Assembly: GCA_903901335.1 (NCBI GenBank)
Contig: CAIUQR010000126.1
Coordinates: 18,493 to 82,492 of the forward strand
DNA: 64,000 nt
Direction: 5' to 3'
DNA from: an uncultured delta proteobacterium
GTDB taxonomy: Bacteria; Desulfobacterota; Desulfobulbia; Desulfobulbales; Desulfocapsaceae
The notes under the pieces were generated by a model. It saw only the letters and a list, made by a program, of their open reading frames with translations, made no database searches and was not told the origin of the DNA. Of this stretch, positions 55,741 to 64,000 are shown in pieces. The position numbers and the translations under genes were made by a program. The first letter of the stretch is position 1; every line of letters starts with the position of its first letter.

Positions 55741-56925
55741 CTATCTTTCCACCAGGGCTTTTTTCTTGTTATACCAGTTCATAAAGGCAGAAGTCAGAAG
55801 ACTGATAAACAGATAGACCACCATGATCAAGGCCACCCCCTCGATGGCCTGACCAGTTTGATTGATAGTGGTATTGGCCACTGCCACAAAGTCCGGGAAA
55901 CCGATGGCCACAGCAAGCGAGCTGTTCTTGGTCAGGTTGAGCATCTGGCTGGTGAGCGGCGGAATAATGACGCGCAGGGCCTGGGGGAGAATGACCAGAG
56001 ACAGAACCCGGCGGGGCTTTAACCCCAGGCTTATGGCCGCTTCGGTCTGACCCTTGGAAATAGCCTGAATGCCGGTCCGGACGATCTCAGCGACAAAGGC
56101 CGAGGTATAGAGGACAAGCCCCAGAAGAAGGGCGCCAAACTCCGGACTGAAATTGATCCCGCCCTCAAAATTGAACCCGGACAGGTGCGGAATACTGAGT
56201 TCTACAGGTGCCCCGCCAACAGCCCAGACAAGCACCGGCAGAAGCACGGCAAGGCCTGCAGAAACAAGACCGGCCGGAAAATAGCGACCGGTCTTGTTCT
56301 GTCTGACTCGGGCCCATTTTTTTAGAAAATATCCTGCCAGAAGGGCGACAATACCTGCCAGACCTGCCCAGATATAGGCCGGGTGATAGGCAGGGAACGG
56401 ATAGTAAAAGCCACGGGTATTGAAAAAGACGCCGGGCAGGGGATGGAGCGATTGACGCGGTAACGGCAGGGTATCGTGAAAAATGGAATACCAGAAGAAG
56501 AGTTGCAGCAAGACCGGGATATTCTGCAGGAACTCGGTATAGACAGCCGCCAGCCTCGAAACCAGCCAGTTCGTGGAGAGACGTGCAACGCCGACGATGA
56601 TCCCCAGCAGGATCGTCAGAACAATGCCCAAGGACGACACCTTCAGGGTGTTCAGCAATCCTGCCAGCAGGGCACGGGCATATGTATCGGCAGCCGAGTA
56701 GTGAATGACTGCTTCACCAATCTCAAACCCGGCCTCCTTGTTGACAAACCCGAAACCGGTCGCTATGGACTGGCGCTGGAGATTTGTCTGGGCATTATAA
56801 AAGAAATAATAGCCGAGCAGCAACACCAGACCCAGGACCACTGCCTGATACAGGATGGCGAGTTTGTCCGAATCATGCCGGAAGGGAACCCGGCCTGGTG
56901 TATCTTTTCTTTCTGCTCCTGTCAC
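55741..56925 (-). CDS. aapQ: General L-amino-acid ABC transporter permease Q
   Basis: 394 aa. It has membrane helices from the start (AILYQAVVLGLVLLLGYYFFYN), a long loop with a Gly/Pro-rich periplasmic segment and the EAA motif region GIQAISKGQTEAAISLGLKPRRVLS. It is the AapQ form of the dual permease pair. A gap of 48 bp separates it from aapJ upstream and 3 bp from aapM downstream. Confidence 0.9.
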   Translation of the reverse strand: MTGAERKDTPGRVPFRHDSDKLAILYQAVVLGLVLLLGYYFFYNAQTNLQRQSIATGFGFVNKEAGFEIGEAVIHYSAADTYARALLAGLLNTLKVSSLGIVLTILLGIIVGVARLSTNWLVSRLAAVYTEFLQNIPVLLQLFFWYSIFHDTLPLPRQSLHPLPGVFFNTRGFYYPFPAYHPAYIWAGLAGIVALLAGYFLKKWARVRQNKTGRYFPAGLVSAGLAVLLPVLVWAVGGAPVELSIPHLSGFNFEGGINFSPEFGALLLGLVLYTSAFVAEIVRTGIQAISKGQTEAAISLGLKPRRVLSLVILPQALRVIIPPLTSQMLNLTKNSSLAVAIGFPDFVAVANTTINQTGQAIEGVALIMVVYLFISLLTSAFMNWYNKKKALVER

Positions 56926-56973
56926 GTATCATCTCTCCGGTCGGCAGTAACCTTTATAATTGTTCAGCTCTAT

Positions 56974-57996
56974 TTATTTAAACGGCGGAGCGTACATCAA
57001 CCCACCGTCTTTCCATTGGGCATTCAGGCCGCGTTTGATGGCAAGTTTGGTGTTGGTACCGACATTCCGTTCGAACACCTCTCCGTAGTTGCCGACCAGT
57101 TTTACGATGTTATAGGCAAACTTCTCGTCAAGCCCCAGGGCCTTGCCATTGCCGGCAGTGACCCCCAGAAAACGCTTGATATTCGGATCGTCGCTCTTCA
57201 GCATCTCTTCGACATTCCTGGAGGTAATCCCCATGTCTTCAGCAGCGATCATGGCCAGAACGCAGAAATCGACGATATCACGCCATTGCTCATCCCCATG
57301 GCGAACAACGGGGGCCAGGGGCTCTTTGGAGATGATCTCCGGCAGGAGCTCATAATCGGCAGGATTCTGGGCCACGGCCCGGATACCCGCCAGCTGCGAG
57401 GCATCTGAAGTCAGAACGTCACACCGGCCGGCAAAAAAGGCCTGATTGAGCTCGGTGTTCTGCTCGATGACGACCGGCTTCATGGTCAGTTTATTGGCCC
57501 GGAAAAAATCGGCCACGTTCTGCTCCGTCGTCGTCCCCGGCAGAACACAAACGCTGGCTCCGCCCAGTTCCTTGGCACTCTTCACGCCCAGTTTTTTCGG
57601 AATTAAAAAGCCCTGTCCATCATAATAATTGACGGCGACGAAGTTCAACCCCAGCTCGGTCTCCCGGGTAAGCGTCCGGGTGGCATTCCGGCAGAGGATA
57701 TCGATTTCTTTGGACTGCAGGGCCGTAAATCGTGTCTGAGTCGTCAAGGTCACAAATTTCACCTTTTCCGGATCTCCGAAGATCCCGGCCGCCACAGCCC
57801 GAGCCGTATCCACATCCAAACCGCGCCAGACCCCTTTTTCGTCCGGCATTCCAAATCCGAACAGGGCCCCGTTGACCCCCACCTGCAGATATCCCCGGGC
57901 CTTAACCGCATCCAATGTCTCGCCTGCCCTGACTGCCGGAGCCATGAATACCGTTGCCGCCAACACCGCCAAAATTCCCGCCTTCAAGAGCTTCAT
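56974..57996 (-). CDS. aapJ: General L-amino-acid ABC transporter substrate-binding protein
   Basis: 340 aa with a Sec signal peptide (LLKAGILAVLAATVFMAPAVRA, cut before GETL). The mature part has the type-II periplasmic-binding fold: GYLQVGVNGALFGFGMPDE at the amino end, and STR-type strands such as DILCRNATRTLTRETEL. It captures L-amino acids in the periplasm for the AapQMP channel. It is the first gene of the aap operon; the promoter lies in the 446-bp upstream gap. Confidence 0.93.
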   Translation of the reverse strand: MKLLKAGILAVLAATVFMAPAVRAGETLDAVKARGYLQVGVNGALFGFGMPDEKGVWRGLDVDTARAVAAGIFGDPEKVKFVTLTTQTRFTALQSKEIDILCRNATRTLTRETELGLNFVAVNYYDGQGFLIPKKLGVKSAKELGGASVCVLPGTTTEQNVADFFRANKLTMKPVVIEQNTELNQAFFAGRCDVLTSDASQLAGIRAVAQNPADYELLPEIISKEPLAPVVRHGDEQWRDIVDFCVLAMIAAEDMGITSRNVEEMLKSDDPNIKRFLGVTAGNGKALGLDEKFAYNIVKLVGNYGEVFERNVGTNTKLAIKRGLNAQWKDGGLMYAPPFK

Positions 57997-58442
57997 CCGA
58001 TCCTCCTTGTGACTTCAGGGTTGTAAGTCTGTCCACAAACAAATTTCAGGAAAAAGTACCTGGTTTTTTGCCGCCCAAACAAAATGGAGATCAATGAGGA
58101 TGAGGCTAGCATATACCCCCCCTGTTTTCAATATCTTTTATACGATGTATTCCTGCTTTTAAAAACCTGCTATCATTTTATAATTAATGGTTTTTTCTCC
58201 CTGCCGACTTGTCGCCGGTTGCGGATCAGGATTTCCGGACATCTTATGCGGCTGTTCTTTTGTTTTTCCTGATCAATCTGAGCAAACTCTCTGCCGGTAC
58301 TCTTGCCGCCCTGGAAAGGCGGCTGTTATATAATCCGGCAAAGGACAAAAAATACGTTAGGATATCGTCTGCGTGGACCCCGACGGAAAAAAACAGGCGA
58401 TTCCTTCACGCGAAGGAATCGCCCAGAATACATACCACCTGA
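57997..58442. other. 446-bp gene-free region upstream of aapJ
   Basis: It holds the promoter region for the leftward aap operon and, at its right end, the terminator of the leftward RTX gene (58387-58423). No other gene is supported. Confidence 0.6.
58387..58423 (-). terminator. Terminator of the RTX gene
   Basis: A perfect 12-bp stem (58396-58407 with 58412-58423) with a 4-nt loop has a T tract on the minus strand (A run at 58387-58393 on plus). It lies 20 bp past the RTX stop, so the gene had its own transcription end. Confidence 0.85.
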
Positions 58443-61373
58443 TCAGGCAACGACCAGAAAATCATTGGCTGTGACCGCAGGTTTGGTGGTCAGAGTCGCA
58501 AACTGGACAGCCACTCCCTGGCCGCTGCCGTCGGCATCGTAGAAGAGAGCGCCTGATGTGGTGTTGTAGAGGAAATAGTCGTTGCTGTCTCCGGCTGCTC
58601 CGGTAGCGCTGGATTTAAAATAGTCGGAGGAAAGCGTCCCCACGGTTTGCAGCGCGGTGAAGATATCCTTGTCGAGCTGGATCTTATCCAGCCCTGCCGC
58701 AAAGTCGGTGATGCTGTCGATATTGGCCGAACTGAGCGCCGTATCGAAGACAAAGAAATCATTGCCGACTCCTCCTGTCAGTGTGTCTTTACCCAGACCG
58801 CCGTCCAGGATATCGTTTCCGGTCCCGCCGTTCAAAGTGTTGGCGGCACTGTTGCCGATGAGCACATTGTCGAGCGTATTACCGGTGCCGTTGATGGCTG
58901 AGGCACCCGTCAAGGTCAGATTCTCGATGTTTGCGCCCAGGGTCCAGGTGATGCCGGATTGAATGGTATCGGTTCCTTCACCCGCATTTTCCGTGACCAC
59001 GTCAGTTGCAACATCGACCACATAGGTATCATTACCCAATCCTCCAAACATCTTATCGGCACCGGCGCCGCCATTCAGGGTATCGTTGCCGGCACCTCCG
59101 GTCAGGGTATTGGCGGCACTGTTACCGGTAAGTACATTATCAAGCGTATTGCCCGTGCCGTTGATAGCTGCACTGCCGGTCAAGGTCAGATTCTCGACAT
59201 TGGTTCCCAGGGTATAGGTCACGCCCGACTGGATCAAATCGGTTCCTTCATTCACGTATTCAGTGACGATATCTCCCACATTGTCGATTACGTAGATGTC
59301 GTTACCGAGACCACCTGACAGCGTATCGGCACCGGTACCCCCATTGAGCGTGTTCGCGGCAGCATTGCCGATGAGCATATTGTTCAGGGTATTGCCGGTG
59401 CCGTTAATGGCGGCAGTACCCGTCAGGGTGAGATTCTCGACATTGGCCGCCAGGGTGTACGTGACGCTGGATTGAACGGTATCCGTTCCTTCACCCGCGT
59501 TTTCCGTGACCACGTCGGTTGCAACATCTACCACATAGATGTCGTTGCCCAACCCTCCCAACATTTTGTCGGCACCGGCGCCGCCATTCAGAGTGTCATT
59601 ACCGGAACCACCTGTCAGGGTGTTCGCAGCGCTGTTGCCGATTAGTACGTTATCAAGGGTATTACCCGTGCCGTTGATGGCAGAGGTACCGGTCAGGATC
59701 AGATTCTCGACGTTGGCCGGCAGAGTGTACGTTACGCTTGCCTGCACAGCATCAAGCCCTTCGCCGGCATTTTCGGTGACGATATCTGAAGTACTGTCAA
59801 CAATATAGGTATCATTTCCTGTACCACCACGCATGGTGTCATTGCCTGCTCCTCCATTCAATGTATCATTTCCGGCATTACCGTTAAGAATGTCATTTCC
59901 GGCAAGCCCGCTCAGGGTATCGTTGCCGGTGCCTCCGTTCAGCGTGTCTGCACCGCTGGTACCGGTCAAGGTGAGATCCTGAACACTGACTGTGATATCA
60001 AAAACATCCGTCGCCGTCAGATTTCCGGTGTCCATTGCAGTAACACGGACACTGATCGTGCCGAGAGCAGACGGTGTCCCGCTGAAGATCCTGGTTGCCG
60101 CGTTAAAGCTCAGCCATGACGGCAGGGCACTGCCATCTGCAAGCGTTGCGCTGTAGCTGAGCACATCGCCCGCATCGGGATCGGTAAAGGCAGTGGCCGA
60201 AATCGTGGTGCTGAACCCACTCCCCAGGGCGGCTGTCTTGTCGGGCAGGGCCGTCGACAGGACCGGGGCCCGGTTGGCTGCCCCGACGTTTAAGGTCACA
60301 TATTCCCCCGCCGAGTAATTGTAGTTGTCGGTGCCCCATAAAATAAACTGCAGGCTCCCTATATCGCCTGCTCCCGGTGTACCCGACAGGGTCCGGGTGG
60401 CGGTATCGAACCTGAGCCAGGAGGGTACGGCCGAACCATTCGGCATCTTCACACTGTAGGTGATCGAATCCCAAGGGTCGGGATCGGTGATCGTAGCAGC
60501 CGGCACGATAGAGGTAAACAGACTGCCGGCGCGTGCCTGCAAGGTGGGGAGGTAGCTGTTGACTGTCGGTGCATGGTTAGTAGTCGCTCGATCGACAACC
60601 GTCTGGATCATGGCCTGATCCCAGGTTACGTTGTTTGCAAATTCGACACTGTTCACTTTATGATCGAAGGTTGTACCGTCGATAAGCGTATCCGCCGCAT
60701 AGTAGTTGATGAAACCGATCTGGTCATTGCTGCCCTTAATCTTAAAAAACAGATTGTTGCCGGATTTGAAGGCCAGCACGTCGGTGTCATTGATGCCGTT
60801 GCCGAAGCGGAGGATATCGCCGCCGCCGGCCTGATCCAGATCATCGATGCTGTCCTGGCCATCGCCCCGATTATAGAGGTAGGCATCATTCCCCAGACCT
60901 CCTTCCAGATAGTCATTTCCCCAGCCTCCGGTCAACAGGTTGTTGCCGTCATTACCCCACAGGCCGTTATCCAAAGCGTTTCCGGTAACAAAAAGGTCTT
61001 CGCTGCCATCCACCGCCAGGCGCTCCAGATTCGCCCCCAGGGTGAAGCTCACCGTGCTGCGGACAAAATCGTCGCCTTCGCCTACGGCCTCAATGATCGT
61101 GTCGCCCGGATCGTCAACTTCATAGTCATCTCCGGTGCCGCCGATCAGGGTATCCTGCCCGATATCCCCGAACAGGGCATCATTGCCGCCGCCTCCGACC
61201 AAGGTGTCATTCCCAGCGCCTCCCCAGAGGTTATTGTCGGCAGCGTTGCCGGTGATGACATTGTCTAGACCATTGCCGTTGCCCCGATAGACCGTACCGG
61301 CAAGCGTCAGATTCTCGACGTTCTGGCGCAGAATATAATACGATTCGAAGCTCCTGATCTCCGTATCGGTCAC
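58443..61373 (-). pseudogene. RTX/type I-secreted protein, C-terminal part
   Basis: The 976-codon segment holds the C-terminal part of a large RTX (hemolysin-type calcium-binding) protein. It has GGxGxDxLxG nonapeptide blocks, two cadherin-like/putative-Ig repeats (about [14 protein letters not shown] and [18 protein letters not shown]) and then several 90-aa repeats with [10 protein letters not shown] type I secretion end follows ([20 protein letters not shown], then FLVVA). It is read leftward. The codon before the in-frame upstream part is TAG (see 61386). Without read-through its GTG at 61373 would be the first start. I treat it as the tail of a broken gene. Confidence 0.75.
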
Positions 61374-61385
61374 CTGATTATATCC

Positions 61386-63050
61386 CTAATAAATTGTGTC
61401 GCCTTCCGATTCGGTCAGATAGGTGTCATTCCCGGCGCCTCCTTCCAGGATATCGGTCCCCAGCCCTCCATCAAGAATGTTGTTTCCGCTGTTGCCGATC
61501 AGGTTATTGTCGGCAGCGTTGCCTACGGCATTGATATTAGCTGTTCCGGTGAGAGTGGCGCCCAGCACGATATCAAAAGAGGACTCGACGGTATCGTTCC
61601 CTTCACCGGCCAGTTCGATAATCACATCGCCTGTGTTGTCGACTACATAGGTATCATCACCGGTGCCGCCAAGCATCCGGTCCTCACCGGCGCCGCCAAT
61701 CAGGCGATCATCGCCTGCACCACCTAGCGGTTCGTCATCCCCGCCTTGCCCATCCAGAATGTTATTGCCGCTGTTGCCGATCAGTTGGTTGCATTCATTG
61801 TTCCCTGTGGCGTTGGTATCGGCTGTACCTGAGAGGGTGAGATTTTCAATATTGGCAGCCAGCGTCCAGTTGATCGAACTCTCGACGGTATCGGCGCCTT
61901 CGCCTGCCAGTTCGACAACAACATCGCCTGTGCTGTCAACCACATAGGTATCATCGCCCCTGCCGCCTGCCATACGGTCATCCCCGGCCCCGCCGTCCAG
62001 CAGATTGTCGAGCTCGTTGCCGGTGAGGATGTTGGCCTGGGAGTTGCCTGTGCCGTTCACGGCCTGGGCGCCTAGCAGCACAAGATTCTCGACATTGTCG
62101 GCGAGAGTATAGCTGACCGAGGCGGTGACGGTATCGGTGCCGCCACCAGCGGCCTCGACCACACTGTCGCCCGTATTGTCCACCAGGTACTGGTCATTGC
62201 CGGCGCCCCCGATCAGGGTATCGGCACCGGCCAGGCCGTTCAGGATATTGTCCTGGCTGTTGCCTTCAATGCGGTTGTCCAGTTCGTTTCCGGTGCCGGT
62301 TGTTGCAGAGCCTTCGGCCAGACGGAGATTTTCAAAATTGGCCGCCAGGGTAAAGTTCAGCCCGGCAATGACGGTGTCCTGTCCTTCACTGGGGTTTTCG
62401 ATCAGCACATCGTCTGCACTGTCCACTGTATAGGTGTCGTCGCCGAGGCCGCCCGCCAGGGTGTCCGTGCCGCTCCCTCCATCCAGCAGGTCATTGCCGG
62501 CACCGCCATAGATCGTGTCGTTATCAGAACCACCGCTGAGTTGATCATTGCCGTCTTCACCGTATAAAATATCCTCACCGGCATCGCCGTTCACCATATC
62601 GTTACCGGCACCGGCATGCACAATGTCTTTACCCTCTCCGGCCTTTATCACATCATCCCCGTCGCCGGAATTGACCGTATCGTCACCAGCCAGGGCGTTG
62701 ATGTTGTCCCTTCCCGAGGTCCCGGTCAGGATGTCCGCCCCTGGTGTGGCCGGGATATCGATACCGACCGCGGCGATCACCTCGGAAACGGTCATGGTCT
62801 GACCATTTGAGAATTCAATGACATCGATCGGTGAGGTGGCGGCCAGATTATTGTAATCCACGCCGTCGAGATGCAGTTCGTCACCGGCTGTCCCGGTGCC
62901 GATCATCAACGACCCCAGGGACAGCTTGATCGAGTTTAGGTTGATACCGCCCTGCAGGACCAGACGGTCATTGCCTCCGTCATCCTGCAGACGCTTGATG
63001 CCGCTGCCGGGCGAAAAGTAGTAGGTGTCATCGCCAGTGCCGCCGTTCAT
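61386..63050 (-). pseudogene. RTX protein, middle part, ending at an in-frame TAG
   Basis: Residues such as GGAGNDLLDGGSGTDTLAGG and repeated NFENLRLAEGSA/NVENLVLLGA show the same RTX architecture, here in 81-aa (243-bp) repeats. The frame ends at TAG (61386-61388); the next codons ([15 protein letters not shown]...) continue the C-terminal part in the same frame. Upstream it is out of frame with the N-terminal part by one base. A change of TAG to GAG would restore a Glu in TIYEGYN. The part is the middle of a decayed gene. Confidence 0.75.
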
Positions 63051-63859
63051 GGTGTCATTTCCCGTTCCGGGGTTGATAAAATCATTGCCGGCACCGCCCA
63101 GAAGGTGTCATCCCCGGCACCGCCAAACAATCTGTCGTTCCCGTCGTCTCCGGACAAGATGTCGTCTCCGTTTCCGCCTACCAGTTCATCATTGCCGTCG
63201 CCGCCATACAGCGTGTCCTTTCCGTTCCCGGAGTTATCGGCATTGTCCCCCCAGAGGACATCATCGCCGCTGCCGCCGGACAAAAAATCATCCCCATCCT
63301 GGCCGATCAGGTGGTCGGCGCCGTCATCGCCGTACGGCGTGTCATTGCCGCCTTCCCCTTGCAGTTGATCATCTCCGGCGCCGCCGGATAAGAGGTCATT
63401 CCCCTGGCCCGTGCCGTCCCCGAAGTCACCCCAGAGGATGTCGTTGTCCTCATCGCCGTACAGCGTGTCATTACCGCCACCGCCGATAAGCTGGTCCCGG
63501 CCGGATCCACCGTGCAATTCATCGTCACCGTCAAACTTCGCATCCAGGCGGCTTACAACATCGTCGCCCCAGAGCACGTCATTGCCGGGGTCTCCATAAA
63601 GGATGTCATTCCCGCCTGTTCCTGCCATCAGGTCATCACCGTCACCGCCGTGCAACGTGTCATTTCCATGGTATATCCCGGCCAGGTTGCTGCCCGTATC
63701 GTCGCCGAAAAGCACGTCATTACCGGCACCGCCGTACAGGATATCATTATTGCCGCCGCCATCCAGCTGGTCGGCTCCGTCGCCACCGTCGAGGTAATCC
63801 TTGCCATGATAGGTTCCTGGCAGGTTGCTGCCCACGTCGTCACCCCAGAGCATGTCATC
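63047..63859 (-). pseudogene. RTX protein, N-terminal visible part, cut by an IS-like end
   Basis: The frame has RTX blocks with LWGDD and NDTLHGGDGDD patterns and runs out of frame with the middle part after GAGDDTFW: a missing base near 63100 shifts it. In the other direction the reading stays RTX-like up to about ADDMLWGDD at 63850, where the IS21-like repeats begin (63860). The true N-terminus and any start codon are lost or outside the window. Confidence 0.7.
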
Positions 63860-64000
63860 TGCATATTCCAGAGCAAACCGGACACCGATTCCACGTGATT
63901 TCGGACACCGATTCCATTTGAATCCGGACAGTGATTCCAGACGAATCTGGACAGGAGTTTGTTAACGTACAGCGGCGCATAGAACTAATTGGTAGAGAAG
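63860..64000. mobile_element. Candidate IS21-family terminus (partial)
   Basis: The sequence starts with TG at 63860. It holds three tandem 23-bp units (63878-63900, 63901-63923, 63924-63946) with the core GATTCCA, and a partial unit before them with ATTCCA in register. Arrays of such repeats close to a TG...CA end are characteristic of IS21-like elements. The transposase genes would lie beyond the window. The junction with the RTX reading frame is at or near 63859/63860. Confidence 0.6.

Noticed and set aside
60573..61268. 231-codon open frame on the plus strand
   Set aside because: It is antisense to the RTX repeats, which give long open frames in several phases.
61386..61388. TAG as pyrrolysine
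   Set aside because: No pyl genes are visible and the gene also has a frameshift, so decay is the simpler explanation.
58443..63859. Repeat array resembling a CRISPR at first sight
   Set aside because: The periods are 27, 243 and 270 bp and encode RTX nonapeptides; there are no spacers or cas genes.
1..64000. tRNA or rRNA genes
   Set aside because: No T-loop or acceptor patterns or conserved rRNA motifs were recognised on either strand by eye; a tRNAscan run would settle it.

Overview
The window comes from a Gram-negative, probably anaerobic or microaerophilic bacterium. The gene content suggests a Desulfobacterota/deltaproteobacterial, Desulfobulbales-like chromosome: a paired NifU-like/GGGtGRT locus, a PIN-PhoH protein, a fused cobalamin mutase (IcmF), a PflA-type radical SAM protein, single-Cache receptors and a PEP-CTERM protein. 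This placement is inferred from gene content only. No rRNA, tRNA or CRISPR array was seen. Most of the window is ordinary, tightly packed housekeeping DNA.

Layout. 1-8.9 kb: end of a PEP-CTERM surface protein, an EamA transporter, dtd, an M16C metalloprotease overlapped by a methyltransferase, the NifU-like/GGGtGRT pair, an LEA-like secreted helical protein and a class I amidotransferase. 9.0-11.1 kb: an AT-rich accessory island flanked by two copies of a 30-bp palindromic repeat, with an orphan secreted protein, a gene broken by an in-frame TGA and, just outside, a fragment of a DUF4143 ATPase. 11.2-18.5 kb: rsmB, a small conserved protein, an M24 aminopeptidase, PIN-PhoH and aconitase. 18.6-23.7 kb: a Fur-family regulator with a Cys-rich winged-helix partner, an ABC-2 exporter, tcdA, an O-methyltransferase and a lipoprotein. 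23.9-31.8 kb: thpR, an operon of zinc-ribbon, NfeD and SPFH proteins plus an EamA transporter, folA, surE, and the divergent ilvY/ilvC pair. 31.8-35.2 kb: a gene-poor stretch with a candidate structured RNA, a small regulator-like protein and two related Cache proteins. 35.0-39.8 kb: pyrF with an unlisted 53-aa membrane protein, an anti-sigma/sigma pair, a Bcr/CflA exporter and an M23-like protein. 40-45 kb: an OFA antiporter, a degenerate M50-like membrane protein, two abutting gene fragments, an HDOD-GGDEF protein and a stand-alone RAM domain. 45.4-53.8 kb: acyl-CoA metabolism (icmF, a CoA-transferase fused to a GNAT domain, an acyl-CoA synthetase) with an 18-bp TetR-type palindrome, and a radical SAM protein. 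53.8-58 kb: an aapJQMP-type amino-acid ABC importer. 58.4-64 kb: a large RTX/type I-secreted protein gene that is broken by an amber codon and a frameshift and is cut at its 5' side by what looks like an IS21-family terminus.

The strongest leads are: (i) the multi-helix candidate RNA at about 32.24-32.43 kb; (ii) the palindrome-flanked island at 9.06-10.65 kb with its interrupted gene; (iii) the decaying RTX gene with an IS21-like end at 63.86 kb; (iv) the catalytically dead M50-like membrane protein; (v) the conserved but uncharacterised NifU-like/GGGtGRT pair; and (vi) the paired soluble and membrane-bound Cache proteins that lack any output domain. I did not find a clearly new multi-gene defence or mobile system.
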